NCBI GenBank assembly: GCA_913060695.1
Contig: CAJXUA010000020.1
Span: 1-64,000 of the forward strand
Direction: 5' to 3'
From: an uncultured Gammaproteobacteria bacterium
Lineage (GTDB): Bacteria > Pseudomonadota > Gammaproteobacteria > Pseudomonadales > Pseudohongiellaceae
Length of the DNA stretch: 64,000 bases
Shown in pieces: positions 35,153 to 43,693 of the stretch. Numbering within the stretch: position 1 is the first letter of the stretch; every line of letters begins with the position of its first letter. The notes under the pieces were generated by a model. That model did no database searches and was not told the origin of the DNA. It saw nothing but the letters and a program-made list of their open reading frames with translations. The translations under genes and the position numbers were made by a program.

Positions 35153-36607
35153 CTAGTACACACTCAGCATGGAATCGATGTTGATGCCGCTATCTCGCAT
35201 GCGGGCCATCTTGTAACGCAAAGTGCGTGCACTGACCCCTAATACTTCCGCGGTTTCCTTGCGGCGACCGCCTTGAGCACGCAGCGTGTTAAGAATTATC
35301 TCGAACTCGCGCTGCTTCAGATCACTGCCTAGAACACCCGATTCGTTCTCGTCTTCGACTCTTGCAGTGACTCTTGCAGTTTCCGTGCCTTGTTCCGGCG
35401 TCAATGCCTTGACAGAGTCTTTGGACTCAACATTTACCATGGGTGATGGAGCGCTCATTGGCATGCTTGGATGGGCTGCAGCGCCTTCTACCGCAAGACT
35501 TGCCGCGCTAATGACATTGCCGTCTTGAATGATCAGGGCACGCTGAATGACGTTATCCAATTCACGCACATTGCCCGGCCATGAGTAGGTTTCTAGCAAT
35601 TGCTGCGCTTGGTAGTCGAAGCTTAGATGACCGCGCGCCATTTTTTTGCCATGACGCTGTAGTAGGCGATTGGCAAGTGGCAGGATGTCCTTCTTGCGCT
35701 GCCGCAAAGGCAGCCACTGCAGTGGGAAGACACTCAAGCGGTAATACAGATCTTCCCGAAAAGTGCCATCAATCACACATTGACGCAGGTCACGGTTAGT
35801 GGTGGCGATTACGCGTACATCTAGAGAGATAGTACGACGCCCACCCACGCGCTCGACCTCACGCTCTTGTAGAACGCGCAGAATTTTTGCCTGTAGGCCG
35901 ATGTCCATCTCAGAGATTTCGTCGAGTAAAATAGTGCCGCCATCGGCTTGTTCGAACTTGCCTTCACTGCTGGCATACGCGCCGGTAAACGCGCCCTTCT
36001 CGTGACCAAACAGCGTAGCCTCAAGCATATTCTCGGGGATAGCCGCACAATTGATCGCCACGAATGGCTTCTCTGCGCGCGGCGATTGGCGATGAATATA
36101 GCGTGCTAGAACTTCCTTACCCGTGCCACTCTCGCCAGAGATCATCACGGTGGCGTCGACTCCGGCCACCTTACGTGCCATGGCTAATACTTGCTGGCTA
36201 GATTCCGCCTCGGCCACCGGCTCTGCATCGGTTAACTTGGCTGGCGCGACGACATATTGACGCACGGCATCCACTAAGGTCTGCGGATCGAAAGGTTTTA
36301 CTAAATAGTCCACCGCACCATTGCGCATCGCGTCGACCGACTTGCTTATGCTGCCGTAAGCGGTAATCAACAGAACAGGCAGCGTAGGCAGTTGCACACG
36401 CAGGCGCTGCAGTAGCTCGTAGCCATCGATGTCGCCCATGTTCACATCGGAAACCAACATGTCCACCGGTTTAGTTGCGAGTAAGTCTAAGGCCTCTTCT
36501 GCAGAACACGCGGGTATCACGCGAAAACCGGCGAGCTCTAGCGTGTCGCATAACGCCTCGCGCAGATCCCAGTCGTCTTCCGCTACCATGATTGTGGCCT
36601 TACTCAT
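35153..36607 (-). CDS. fleR: Sigma-54-dependent flagellar response regulator FleR/FlrC
   Basis: A 484-residue NtrC-type regulator. The receiver domain carries the phosphoacceptor Asp in MLVSDVNMGDIDG. The AAA+ domain has GESGTGKE, the sigma-54 contact loop GAFTGA and TILLDEISEM. A Fis-type helix-turn-helix (TAEVLGVSARTLRYKMARM) ends the protein. It activates mid-class flagellar genes with RpoN. The frame is open to 36949, but the true start is the ATG at 36607 beginning MSKATIMVAEDD, 13 bases after fleS; the extension overlaps fleS and looks non-coding. Confidence 0.96.
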   Translation of the reverse strand: MSKATIMVAEDDWDLREALCDTLELAGFRVIPACSAEEALDLLATKPVDMLVSDVNMGDIDGYELLQRLRVQLPTLPVLLITAYGSISKSVDAMRNGAVDYLVKPFDPQTLVDAVRQYVVAPAKLTDAEPVAEAESSQQVLAMARKVAGVDATVMISGESGTGKEVLARYIHRQSPRAEKPFVAINCAAIPENMLEATLFGHEKGAFTGAYASSEGKFEQADGGTILLDEISEMDIGLQAKILRVLQEREVERVGGRRTISLDVRVIATTNRDLRQCVIDGTFREDLYYRLSVFPLQWLPLRQRKKDILPLANRLLQRHGKKMARGHLSFDYQAQQLLETYSWPGNVRELDNVIQRALIIQDGNVISAASLAVEGAAAHPSMPMSAPSPMVNVESKDSVKALTPEQGTETARVTARVEDENESGVLGSDLKQREFEIILNTLRAQGGRRKETAEVLGVSARTLRYKMARMRDSGINIDSMLSVY

Positions 36608-36620
36608 AACAACCTCTTCT

Positions 36621-37889
36621 CTATTCGCTATCGATGGGGGTAAGTGGAGCTTGTTGCTGTGCTGCCAATGGCAGAACGAAACCGGCGCAAGTGCCTGTCT
36701 CAATCTCTGGTGCGCATTCCGATTCCATAAAGAAGCGCCCCTTGTGCGCCTTCGCAACGACCTGCGCAACAGAGAGGCCAAGGCCCGTACCCTGTGCACG
36801 GGTAGTGAAGAACGCTTCGGTAATTTGTTCCTGTAGGTCCGCAGGAATGCCGGGACCATTGTCTTGCACAAACAGCTTGAGCATGTTGTCGTCTGCTCGC
36901 TGTGCACAGATCTGTAGACACGCGCCAGGGCCCGCTGCTTGCAGCGCATTCTCGATAAGATTCAACATGGCACCAATGAGGGACTCGCGATTACAAAGCA
37001 GCAATGCCTCTGGGCACTCGTTGTGCCACTGCCAATCGAAGCCGTTGCGCATCAGCACTTCCGCTGCTATCTGCAGTTCGTCGAATAGGGCCTCGGTGCT
37101 GATGGTCTCGTCGAGAATCGCATCGCCTCTTGCGAAGATCAGCATGTCTTTCACTTGTCGTTCCATGTTGTGCAGGCGCGACATGATCTTGCTGGCATAG
37201 CGCAGTGATTGTTCGTGGCCGACTTGTGGATTCTCCAGTTGTCCTGCGTAGAGCATGGCCGCAGACAAGGGAGTACGAATCTGGTGAGCTAGTGAGGAAA
37301 CCATCTTGCCCATGGCGGACAGGCGCTGATGGCGACTGAGGTGCTGCTGTAGGCGTCGCGTCTCGGTCTGGTCGGTCAGCAGGATGATCTGCCCAGGCTC
37401 ATCATTGAGTGATCGGGTTGCCAAGCTAATACGCTTGCCATTCTTAAGGGATATCTCATGACCATCGTCTAAGCGAGGGGCAAAACGCTGCGCGATGATG
37501 TCGCGCCAGAATTGTCCTTCGAGGGGTTCGCCTAGCAGTTCGATGGCTGCGGCATTGCAGTCTGTCACTCGCCCTTGGCTATTGAGAACGATGACGCCGC
37601 CTGGTAGCAGTTGCAGCAGATTCTCGAGACGGCTGGCGATGCGCTCTTTCTCTGATATCTCGCGAAGTCGCTGGCGATTAGCCTGCTCTACCTCATGGGT
37701 AAGCTCGGCGACGCGGTCCTGCAGGAGCTCGTAGGCTGTGCTTAATTCATTGGAGAGATCGTTGAACGCGCGGAACGCGAGATTGAGCGCTTCGGGGCTA
37801 TCGAGCTCCAGCGCTTGATCGGTCAAGGGCCGAATCGTCCGCACGGACTCGCCTTGTTCGCTTCTGTAAGTGTTCGCCACTGCCGCCAT
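36621..37889 (-). CDS. fleS: Flagellar sensor histidine kinase FleS/FlrB
   Basis: A 422-residue cytoplasmic kinase with no transmembrane helix. A PAS domain (LLQLLPGGVIVLNSQGRVTDCNAAAIELLG), the H-box SSLAHQIRTPLSAAM, and ATP-binding N and G boxes (NLIENALQAAG, DNGPGI, GTGLGLSV) are all present. It phosphorylates FleR. A consensus sigma-54 promoter lies upstream at 37948-37962, as in Pseudomonas fleSR and Vibrio flrBC. fleQ/flrA, normally adjacent, is missing; dcd lies there instead. Confidence 0.96.
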   Translation of the reverse strand: MAAVANTYRSEQGESVRTIRPLTDQALELDSPEALNLAFRAFNDLSNELSTAYELLQDRVAELTHEVEQANRQRLREISEKERIASRLENLLQLLPGGVIVLNSQGRVTDCNAAAIELLGEPLEGQFWRDIIAQRFAPRLDDGHEISLKNGKRISLATRSLNDEPGQIILLTDQTETRRLQQHLSRHQRLSAMGKMVSSLAHQIRTPLSAAMLYAGQLENPQVGHEQSLRYASKIMSRLHNMERQVKDMLIFARGDAILDETISTEALFDELQIAAEVLMRNGFDWQWHNECPEALLLCNRESLIGAMLNLIENALQAAGPGACLQICAQRADDNMLKLFVQDNGPGIPADLQEQITEAFFTTRAQGTGLGLSVAQVVAKAHKGRFFMESECAPEIETGTCAGFVLPLAAQQQAPLTPIDSE

Positions 37890-37947
37890 GATCGTTCCAT
37901 TGAGTCAGAAATTCGGGCCGTTAATACGGCTCTCTATACTCGGAACA

Positions 37948-37962
37948 GCAATCTCTGTGCCA
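37948..37962 (-). promoter_or_regulatory. Sigma-54 promoter for fleSR
   Basis: Read on the minus strand: TGGCAC-AGAGA-TTGC followed by TG, an exact -24/-12 consensus with five-base spacer. Start of transcription is expected near 37936, 47 bases before the fleS ATG. This makes fleSR a target of an RpoN activator (FleQ/FlrA), encoded outside the window. Confidence 0.85.
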
Positions 37963-38005
37963 GACTTCGAAACTACGTAATTTCAATCACTTAAGAATAG
38001 GACTA

Positions 38006-38037
38006 CTCGGAATGGTCAATATTTTGACCTTTCCGAG
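38006..38037. other. Stable hairpin downstream of dcd
   Basis: CTCGGAA-T-GGTCAA and TTGACC-T-TTCCGAG form a 13-bp stem with one T-T mismatch and a four-base loop (TATT). It lies between the dcd stop and the fleS promoter. No T-run follows on the minus strand, so intrinsic termination is uncertain; it may protect the dcd message end. Confidence 0.5.
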
Positions 38038-38104
38038 CGGTTTCAAGACAGGGGTTTGACTAGGGCCGGCGTCAATTTTCCGGTCCCTAGGGTAGAGCTC
38101 GGGC

Positions 38105-38674
38105 TTAGGCTTTGGGAGGAGTAACGCCAGTCTGACCCATATACTTGCCGCCACGCTGTTTGTAGGTGACTTCGCATTGTTCATCCGATTGATAGAACAG
38201 CATCTGCGCAACGCCTTCGTTGGCGTAAATCTTGGCTGGTAGTGGAGTAGTGTTGGAGAATTCGAGAGTCACATGACCTTCCCACTCGGGCTCAAGGGGG
38301 GTGACATTCACGATTAGGCCGCAGCGCGCATAGGTGGACTTGCCGAGGCAGACGACGAGGACGTCGCTAGGTATACGGAAGTATTCGACCGTGCGAGCAA
38401 GGGCGAAGGAGTTAGGGGGAATGATGCAGTAGTCTTCCTCGATGCTTACGAAACTAGTCTCACTGAAATTCTTAGGGTCGACGACACTGGAGGTATGCAC
38501 ATTGGTGAAGATCTTGAACTCGCGGGCGCATCTGACGTCATAACCGTAGCTGGAGGTGCCGTAGGAGATGACTTTATTGCCATCAACGAAGCGCACTTGC
38601 TTGGGTTCGTAGGGTTCGATCATGCCGTGCTTCTCGGCCATCTCATTGATCCATCGATCGGACTTTATGCTCAT
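38105..38674 (-). CDS. dcd: dCTP deaminase
   Basis: A 189-residue trimeric dUTPase-like enzyme. The catalytic region [34 protein letters not shown] contains the Ser/Arg and Glu residues of dCTP deaminase, and [10 protein letters not shown] closes the C-terminus. It converts dCTP to dUTP for dTTP synthesis. It is monocistronic by appearance, bounded by hairpin 38006 downstream and repeat copy C upstream. Confidence 0.96.
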   Translation of the reverse strand: MSIKSDRWINEMAEKHGMIEPYEPKQVRFVDGNKVISYGTSSYGYDVRCAREFKIFTNVHTSSVVDPKNFSETSFVSIEEDYCIIPPNSFALARTVEYFRIPSDVLVVCLGKSTYARCGLIVNVTPLEPEWEGHVTLEFSNTTPLPAKIYANEGVAQMLFYQSDEQCEVTYKQRGGKYMGQTGVTPPKA

Positions 38675-38711
38675 TGTTCTCTTTGTCCCTTAGTGTCTTG
38701 TCTAGTGGTTG

Positions 38712-38823
38712 GAGCGAGGGGTGGCTTCACCGGTTCCTGACACGGCGTGAACCCGTCCTTGGGGCCTCGAGCGCAGCATCCCTGCTGCTCACGGTCATGA
38801 ACCGATAAAGCCACCCCTCGCTC
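38712..38823. mobile_element. Large palindromic repeat element, copy C
   Basis: Arms 38712-38736 (GAGCGAGGGGTGGCTT...) and 38799-38823 pair, with two internal C-A mismatches that are G-T on the minus strand. The core (ACGGCGTGAACCCGTCC, CGCAGCATCCCTGCTGC, ACGGTC) matches copies A and B. The arms are unrelated to theirs. It lies in the gap between the Deg-type protease stop and dcd start, both on the minus strand. Confidence 0.7.
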
Positions 38824-38937
38824 TGCAAGTCTTGCCTGTAATTCTTAAAGACTAAATCTTAATCGCGGAGAATTACTTAGGCTTTCGATTGGGGGCAGAT
38901 GATACGGGAGATGGGAAACAGTGCCAATGGCTTTTTG

Positions 38938-38961
38938 GGCGTCGCCGCGGCGGGCGACGCC
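38938..38961. other. GC-rich hairpin after the Deg-type protease
   Basis: GGCGTCGCC and GGCGACGCC form a perfect 9-bp stem around a six-base loop nine bases beyond the protease stop. The flank on the minus strand is A-rich rather than T-rich, so this is a strong transcript-end structure but not a classical rho-independent terminator. Confidence 0.5.
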
Positions 38962-38969
38962 TTAGGAGT

Positions 38970-40472
38970 TTACTCGTCGAAGAGGCCTTCGGAGTGGGCT
39001 GTTGGAATGCGGTACTGGTTCAGAATGCTGGCCTCAGTGGCGAGGGCTTGCTGATGGTCCACTACTACTTGGTAGCCGCTGCCATTGCGGAACACGACGT
39101 GGGATTCGGCGTTGTCGCGCAGTTTGCGGGTGAACTGTTTGAAGTCTCGAATGGGTTCGCCATTGACGGTGTCGACCACCCAGTTACGCAGGTCGTGATA
39201 GCCGAGGTTGACGTCGGAGGCTAGCACTTGCAGTGCAACCACTAGTTCGCGCTTCTCTGGCGAGCTCCACTCGCTGCGGGCCTGCAGCAGGGCTACCGGT
39301 GCGGTGCGGTTCCAATCTGGGCCCCAGCGCATGATCAGGTTCATATTCAGGGGCACGAATAACACGCCACCGTAGATATAGTATTCGGGGATCTCGTCGA
39401 AGGCCTCTTGCTTTACGAGGCTATAGCTCTGCTGGCGCTTCTGGGCGACCAATTGCTTGGTCATGGCTTTGCCATTGCGAGAGAACTCAATCTCTATGGA
39501 GTCGCCTATCTGGCGCAGATCGATAGCGTACTTATAGTTGGTCTGTAACTCGGGGTTGACGGTGATGGTGCTGTCTCCGGCCACGGCATAACCCGCGATC
39601 TTCGTGACTACGTCATTCTCCTGGAGGATTCCGAATGCGGGCGAGTCCTCGAAGACCTTGATGACCAGCACGCCAGTCTGTGTCTCGCTAAGGCCATAGG
39701 CGTTCTTCGCCGCAGGACTCTCTAAGTCTTGGGTTCTAAAGCCGAGGTCTGGAAAGCCGTCATACACGCCGTCTTCGGCGTCGGTGAGCACGTGTTGGAT
39801 GATATCGGGGGGTACGAAATAACCGAGGTTCTCGGCCCTGCCGCCGGAGTTGGCCTGCATAACCACGCCGACGATGCGCTTATCGACGATTACAGGGCCA
39901 CCACTGTTGCCGGGATTAATCGCGGCATCGATCTGGCCGGCGAGTAGGAAGTCTCCCGAGTGAGCATAAACCTGCTGTTCAACGCGAGAAAGAATGCCCT
40001 TGGTAATACTGAGTGTGCGCCCGCCCATGGGGTAGCCGAACACATAGACTTCTTCCTGAGCACCTGGCATCTCGCCGATATCTAGTGGCTCTAAGTCTGA
40101 GAAGAATGTAGGGTCGTCGACAGTGACTAAGGCGAGGTCCGATGAGTGTGAGACGAAGGTGACACGGGCGGTGTAGCGATTCGCGTCGTTGTGCTTCTGC
40201 ACCTGCACATAGCTGGCATCGGCCACCACATGGGCGTTGGTCAAAATGCGATTACCCACGATGACCGAACCGGAACCACTGCTCTGAGAAGGCGTTAACA
40301 ATCGCCAAGGGGTGAAATAGTCTGGCGCGGCCTGAGTCGTGTAAATCTTAACTATCGAGCTCTCGACGGCCCGAATGTCTTCGGTGATCTGGGCATTGAC
40401 GAGTGATGTGTTAACGGAGGCGACAATAAAAAGGAATACAGCAAGGCTGCGACGAGCGAGGGTCATGGGCAA
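38970..40472 (-). CDS. Periplasmic trypsin-like (Deg/HtrA-family) serine protease
   Basis: A 500-residue protein with a signal peptide (LAVFLFIVASVNTSLVNAQ) and an S1C catalytic domain with an intact triad: His in ILTNAHVVAD, Asp in SSDLALVTVD and Ser in INPGNSGGPVIV. A PDZ-like region follows (FGILQENDVVTKIAGYAV...). The C-terminal ~150 residues (GGVLFVPLNMNL..., VNGEPIRDFKQFTRKL) look like the second PDZ-like module of the plant Deg2/Deg9-type branch rather than DegP/DegS. It probably degrades or refolds damaged envelope proteins. Single gene; divergent from the PspB-like gene. Confidence 0.88.
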   Translation of the reverse strand: MPMTLARRSLAVFLFIVASVNTSLVNAQITEDIRAVESSIVKIYTTQAAPDYFTPWRLLTPSQSSGSGSVIVGNRILTNAHVVADASYVQVQKHNDANRYTARVTFVSHSSDLALVTVDDPTFFSDLEPLDIGEMPGAQEEVYVFGYPMGGRTLSITKGILSRVEQQVYAHSGDFLLAGQIDAAINPGNSGGPVIVDKRIVGVVMQANSGGRAENLGYFVPPDIIQHVLTDAEDGVYDGFPDLGFRTQDLESPAAKNAYGLSETQTGVLVIKVFEDSPAFGILQENDVVTKIAGYAVAGDSTITVNPELQTNYKYAIDLRQIGDSIEIEFSRNGKAMTKQLVAQKRQQSYSLVKQEAFDEIPEYYIYGGVLFVPLNMNLIMRWGPDWNRTAPVALLQARSEWSSPEKRELVVALQVLASDVNLGYHDLRNWVVDTVNGEPIRDFKQFTRKLRDNAESHVVFRNGSGYQVVVDHQQALATEASILNQYRIPTAHSEGLFDE

Positions 40473-40804
40473 TCCTTCAACGTAAAGTCTCTATAAATTT
40501 CTTGGAATTGTTGAGTAACAGCCTTTATGTCACAAGTATTCGATAGATGGCAAGTTTCCTACACCACTGAGGCCCACTTTAGCCTGAGCCCTGCCCCAAA
40601 GCCCGGATCATGGTTAACTTGTAAACTGTGGGGGGTGAGCTTTTCTAAGTTTTAGCGAATCTCGCCTAGCTGCGCGTTGACATCATTGCAAACCACTGTT
40701 TTACTTAGCCTTTATTTTTGGCACTTGAATTGCTTCGTCTTAAGTAATTGCGCCGCGCTCGATGGCGTACAAAAGCACAAGAAACCAATAATTAGGAGCA
40801 ATTA
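40473..40804. other. Divergent intergenic region, protease / PspB-like gene
   Basis: A 332-bp gap between divergent genes. No coding frame with a credible start and no repeats were seen. It holds the candidate promoter at 40677-40705 reading right, and presumably the leftward protease promoter, which I could not pin down. Confidence 0.5.
40677..40705 (+). promoter_or_regulatory. Sigma-70-like promoter for the PspB-like gene
   Basis: A perfect TTGACA at 40677-40682 is followed after 17 bases by TTTACT at 40700-40705 (four of six for -10). It would give a leader of about 90 bases before the ATG at 40805. Confidence 0.45.
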
Positions 40805-41050
40805 ATGGACGTATTTCTATTTATCATCGCTATCGTACTGATTGGCAACTTCTTCAGCTATAAGAAAGAAATGGCGAAGCTGGGCACTAAGGTTGATCAT
40901 GCCGAAGAGAGTGCGGTGAAGAGCGAGCTGGCCAATATCAAGCAGCGCCTCATTGTCTTAGAGAAGATAGTGACGGACAAAAATTATGACCTCAACGAAG
41001 AAATCTCTAGCCTACACAAGAGCGAGCGACGCGCTCACTCTAAGCAATGA
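40805..41050 (+). CDS. PspB-like small membrane coiled-coil protein
   Basis: An 81-residue protein with an N-terminal transmembrane helix (VFLFIIAIVLIGNFFSY), then a charged coiled coil. The IKQRLIVLEKIVTDKNYDLNEEI segment resembles the C-terminus of phage-shock protein PspB, which senses envelope stress with PspC. No pspA, pspC or pspF is nearby, so it may be a stand-alone relative. Strong AGGAG Shine-Dalgarno eight bases before the ATG. The divergent neighbour is an envelope protease, compatible with an envelope role (inference). Confidence 0.65.
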   Translation: MDVFLFIIAIVLIGNFFSYKKEMAKLGTKVDHAEESAVKSELANIKQRLIVLEKIVTDKNYDLNEEISSLHKSERRAHSKQ

Positions 41051-41168
41051 GCAAAGCGTAAGTCTCCTAAGCTAGCCCTTCGTTCGGAACTGGACTATCG
41101 CCCGCTGCAAAGTTATCTTTCACCAGCAGCAGGTATCAATCATCCATCAGCATCGAAGGGAAATCTCC

Positions 41169-41774
41169 TTGAATATCGTACCCCAACCCCTGTTCCCAAG
41201 CCTCGTCTGGTCCACCGTGTTCGACGATCGCGAAGCCTTCAATCGGAAGATGTTGGAGTTGGCATACCGGATGCGAGAGCAAGACCCCGCCGGAGTACAG
41301 AATACCAACGAGAACGGTTGGCAGAGTCCGAATATTCTGCAGAATCTCGAAGAATTTGCGGAAATGAATCTCAGGATTACGCAAGTCTGTGAGCGCATCG
41401 CAGAGTCTCAGAACTTCAATCCTAACTTAGTCTTCCAACTCCAAGCCTGGGTCAACATCAGCCCGCCGGGCGCTTCCAATAAAGTCCACTACCATGCCAA
41501 CTGCCACTTCAGCGGTGTGTACTACATTAGCCTCGATGCGCCTGACTGCGGAAGCATCTACTTCCGCGACCCTCGTGTGGCCTCTAGGATGATGACCTAC
41601 CCAACCAGCGCGCCAACAGAGTTCACCGCCAGCGAATTGAGCATGCGTGCAGAGGAAGGACGCATGTATGTCTTCCCAGGCTGGTTAGAGCATGGTGTCG
41701 ATGTTAACCGCAGCAAAAGCGACAGGGTGGGCATCAGCTTCAACGTGCTAGCCTCGCCGCGACTAGCCTCTTGA
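41169..41774 (+). CDS. TIGR02466-family putative 2OG-Fe(II) oxygenase
   Basis: A 201-residue protein with a double-stranded beta-helix pattern. Candidate iron ligands lie in NKVHYHANCHFSGVYYI and near the C-terminus in FPGWLEHGVDVN, with the co-substrate Arg in SDRVGISFN. The family is often encoded next to tailing or cyanophage genes and is uncharacterised in bacteria; substrate unknown. The start is a TTG at 41169, chosen because AAGGGA lies eight bases upstream and the N-terminal strand is conserved-looking. Confidence 0.75.
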   Translation: MNIVPQPLFPSLVWSTVFDDREAFNRKMLELAYRMREQDPAGVQNTNENGWQSPNILQNLEEFAEMNLRITQVCERIAESQNFNPNLVFQLQAWVNISPPGASNKVHYHANCHFSGVYYISLDAPDCGSIYFRDPRVASRMMTYPTSAPTEFTASELSMRAEEGRMYVFPGWLEHGVDVNRSKSDRVGISFNVLASPRLAS

Positions 41775-41782
41775 GGCTCTCT

Positions 41783-42322
41783 TCACTGCGGTGAAAACAC
41801 TCTGTGCCTAACTGGCAATATGCGGTGGATGATTAACAATAATGCTGTGGCCAATACGGACTTCACCGTCGAGCCCAAGTAGAACGGAGCCACACCGTTG
41901 TCGTAGGCAGCATGGCTACCCATAAGCACAGTCATCCACAACCAGCCACTCACCAAGATGATGGCGTGCCCTAGCAACAAGCCCACAAACGTCGACAAAG
42001 GATTGCGCAGCAAACCGGCATTGCCCCAGGCGCCCAGCAGCGCCGCTGCGAAGATGAATCCAATCAGATAGCCGCCACTTGCCCCTTGTAACACCGCAAA
42101 GCCGGATGCCCCTTCACTGAAAACTGGCAAGCCCATAACTCCAAGCAAGATATAGAGAGCTACGCAGGCCGCACCCAACAAAGGACCGAGCAAAGCCCCG
42201 GCGCAGAGAACCGCGATGGTCTGCCCTGTCTGCATGATGGTAGTGCCGGGGATGGAGAATTCGAAAACGGTGCCTAGGAAAATAGAGAAACTAAATAGCG
42301 CGAGCAGTAATGCATTTTGCAT
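41783..42322 (-). CDS. bioY: Biotin transporter substrate-binding subunit BioY
   Basis: A 179-residue integral membrane protein with six hydrophobic segments. BioY signatures are visible: an IPGTTIMQTGQTIAVL helix, GVMGLPVFSEGASGFAVLQGASGGYLIGF with the gly-rich biotin-binding region, and the GHAIILVSGWLWM helix. BioY is the S component of the biotin ECF transporter and can work alone in some bacteria; ecfA/T genes are not adjacent. Converges with the oxygenase at 41169. Confidence 0.9.
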   Translation of the reverse strand: MQNALLLALFSFSIFLGTVFEFSIPGTTIMQTGQTIAVLCAGALLGPLLGAACVALYILLGVMGLPVFSEGASGFAVLQGASGGYLIGFIFAAALLGAWGNAGLLRNPLSTFVGLLLGHAIILVSGWLWMTVLMGSHAAYDNGVAPFYLGSTVKSVLATALLLIIHRILPVRHRVFSPQ

Positions 42323-42334
42323 GGAGCGATAAAC

Positions 42335-42790
42335 CTAAAGTTGAGTGAATTTGCCAAGCAATTCCGGGAATGCCTCTGGCGGTGGAAACTTGGAAAAACT
42401 GTGCACTGCTTGAGTCTGGACCCACGACAGCTTCTCGTCCGTGCAAGTCTCCATGAAGGGTTTATAGCTAGTGAAGTTCTCTAACAGGCTCGAGCGCACA
42501 AAGACGAACTCTTCCATCCCCTCGGGACGCGTAAACATCCACGTCATACAATGCGGGCAAAAAAAGTGCCGAATGCTCCCATGCAAACCTCCGATGACGG
42601 GTTCGCCTTTTTCTATTGAGAAATCCTTCGCAAAATACATAGTGCTCAAACTAAACGCACTCGCCGTCATTTTCTGACAGCCGGCACAATGACAGGCGCT
42701 CGTGATTAGCGGTGCACCATGCACAGTGAACTGCACGCGACCACAGCGACAACTACCTTTTACTTGCGGTACATCTGTCGTCTCTTCCAT
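42335..42790 (-). CDS. GFA-family zinc protein (first copy)
   Basis: A 151-residue Mss4-like protein of the glutathione-dependent formaldehyde-activating (GFA) fold. Zinc-binding cysteines are in [20 protein letters not shown] and FCPHCMTW. Many GFA proteins are not glutathione/formaldehyde enzymes, so function is open. It sits 12 bp upstream of bioY on the same strand. Confidence 0.85.
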   Translation of the reverse strand: MEETTDVPQVKGSCRCGRVQFTVHGAPLITSACHCAGCQKMTASAFSLSTMYFAKDFSIEKGEPVIGGLHGSIRHFFCPHCMTWMFTRPEGMEEFVFVRSSLLENFTSYKPFMETCTDEKLSWVQTQAVHSFSKFPPPEAFPELLGKFTQL

Positions 42791-42875
42791 TTCTTAAACC
42801 CTCTCGTCCTTCGTTACCGCATTTTAGCATTGCGGCGTTTTCACCACTATGACATTCCACAAGATAGAAAATTGT

Positions 42876-43652
42876 TTATGCTGGCTTCATTGCAAGTGTT
42901 GCGATATAGGACGGGCTATAGCGGTTATACGGCAGCTCATCGGTCCAGTAATCTTCGAACAAGTCGGCAATCACAAAGCCCGCCTTTGTCTGCCCGCCGA
43001 TCTGGCTTGTGAGACTATGACTAAACTCTAAAGCACGACCGCCCTTCTCGATCTCGGCCTTCCTCGCCGCATCCAAGCTTTCGGGCTCCGCATAAGGCAA
43101 AGCATATTTCACCTCTAGCCTGCCGCTGCGAATCGATTCATCGTGATCGAATAGGAAGAAACTCGGATTCATATACCCTGCAAGAAGTGCCCCCTTAGGC
43201 TTGAGCACTCGATAGCATTCACGCCAAACTTGCTCTACATCGGGAACGAACACATTCGACACTGCGTGAAAGATAAGATCGAAACTATCGTCCGGAAACT
43301 GAGACAGATCGGCCATATCGCCGCGCACGCATTGCAGGTCGAGATCGTCCCGCGCAGCTACCTCGGCATCCCGCGCAAGTTGCTCATCGGACAGATCGAA
43401 ACTGACCACCTTCGCCCCGGCTGCAGCGAGGATTGGTGCCTGCTGGCCTCCAGCGGAGGCCAGACACAGCACACGCTTAGCTTTAAGATCGCCGAACCAT
43501 TCCCTAGGCACCAACTTCAAGGGCGTGAGAATAACGCTCCAGTCACCGCCCTTTGCTGCAACGATTGTTTGCGCGGACACTGGAATAGACCATTCCCCGC
43601 CAGCGGAGGACTCGCGGTTCCATGCGTCTCGGTTATGTTCTAGATGATCCAT
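42876..43652 (-). CDS. Class I SAM-dependent methyltransferase
   Basis: A 258-residue Rossmann-fold methyltransferase. Motif I is RVLCLASAGGQQAPILAAAG with the SAM-binding glycines, followed by VVSFDLSDEQLARD (acidic loop), CVRGDMADLSQFPDDSFDLIFHAVSN (motif II/III) and VLKPKGALLAGYMNPSF. The closest pattern is the UbiE/type-11 branch, but the substrate is unknown. Located between the two GFA genes on the same strand. Confidence 0.88.
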   Translation of the reverse strand: MDHLEHNRDAWNRESSAGGEWSIPVSAQTIVAAKGGDWSVILTPLKLVPREWFGDLKAKRVLCLASAGGQQAPILAAAGAKVVSFDLSDEQLARDAEVAARDDLDLQCVRGDMADLSQFPDDSFDLIFHAVSNVFVPDVEQVWRECYRVLKPKGALLAGYMNPSFFLFDHDESIRSGRLEVKYALPYAEPESLDAARKAEIEKGGRALEFSHSLTSQIGGQTKAGFVIADLFEDYWTDELPYNRYSPSYIATLAMKPA

Positions 43653-43693
43653 CAGCGCAATCCTCGCGATTAGAATTTGTTCACATTAACAGC

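Noticed and set aside
35136-35300. Sigma-54 promoter before fliE
   Set aside because: The only GG-N10-GC pattern has a poor -12 (ACGC), so no separate fliE promoter was called.
36608-36949. 114-residue N-terminal extension of FleR
   Set aside because: Lies entirely within fleS in another frame; the receiver domain starts at the ATG at 36607.
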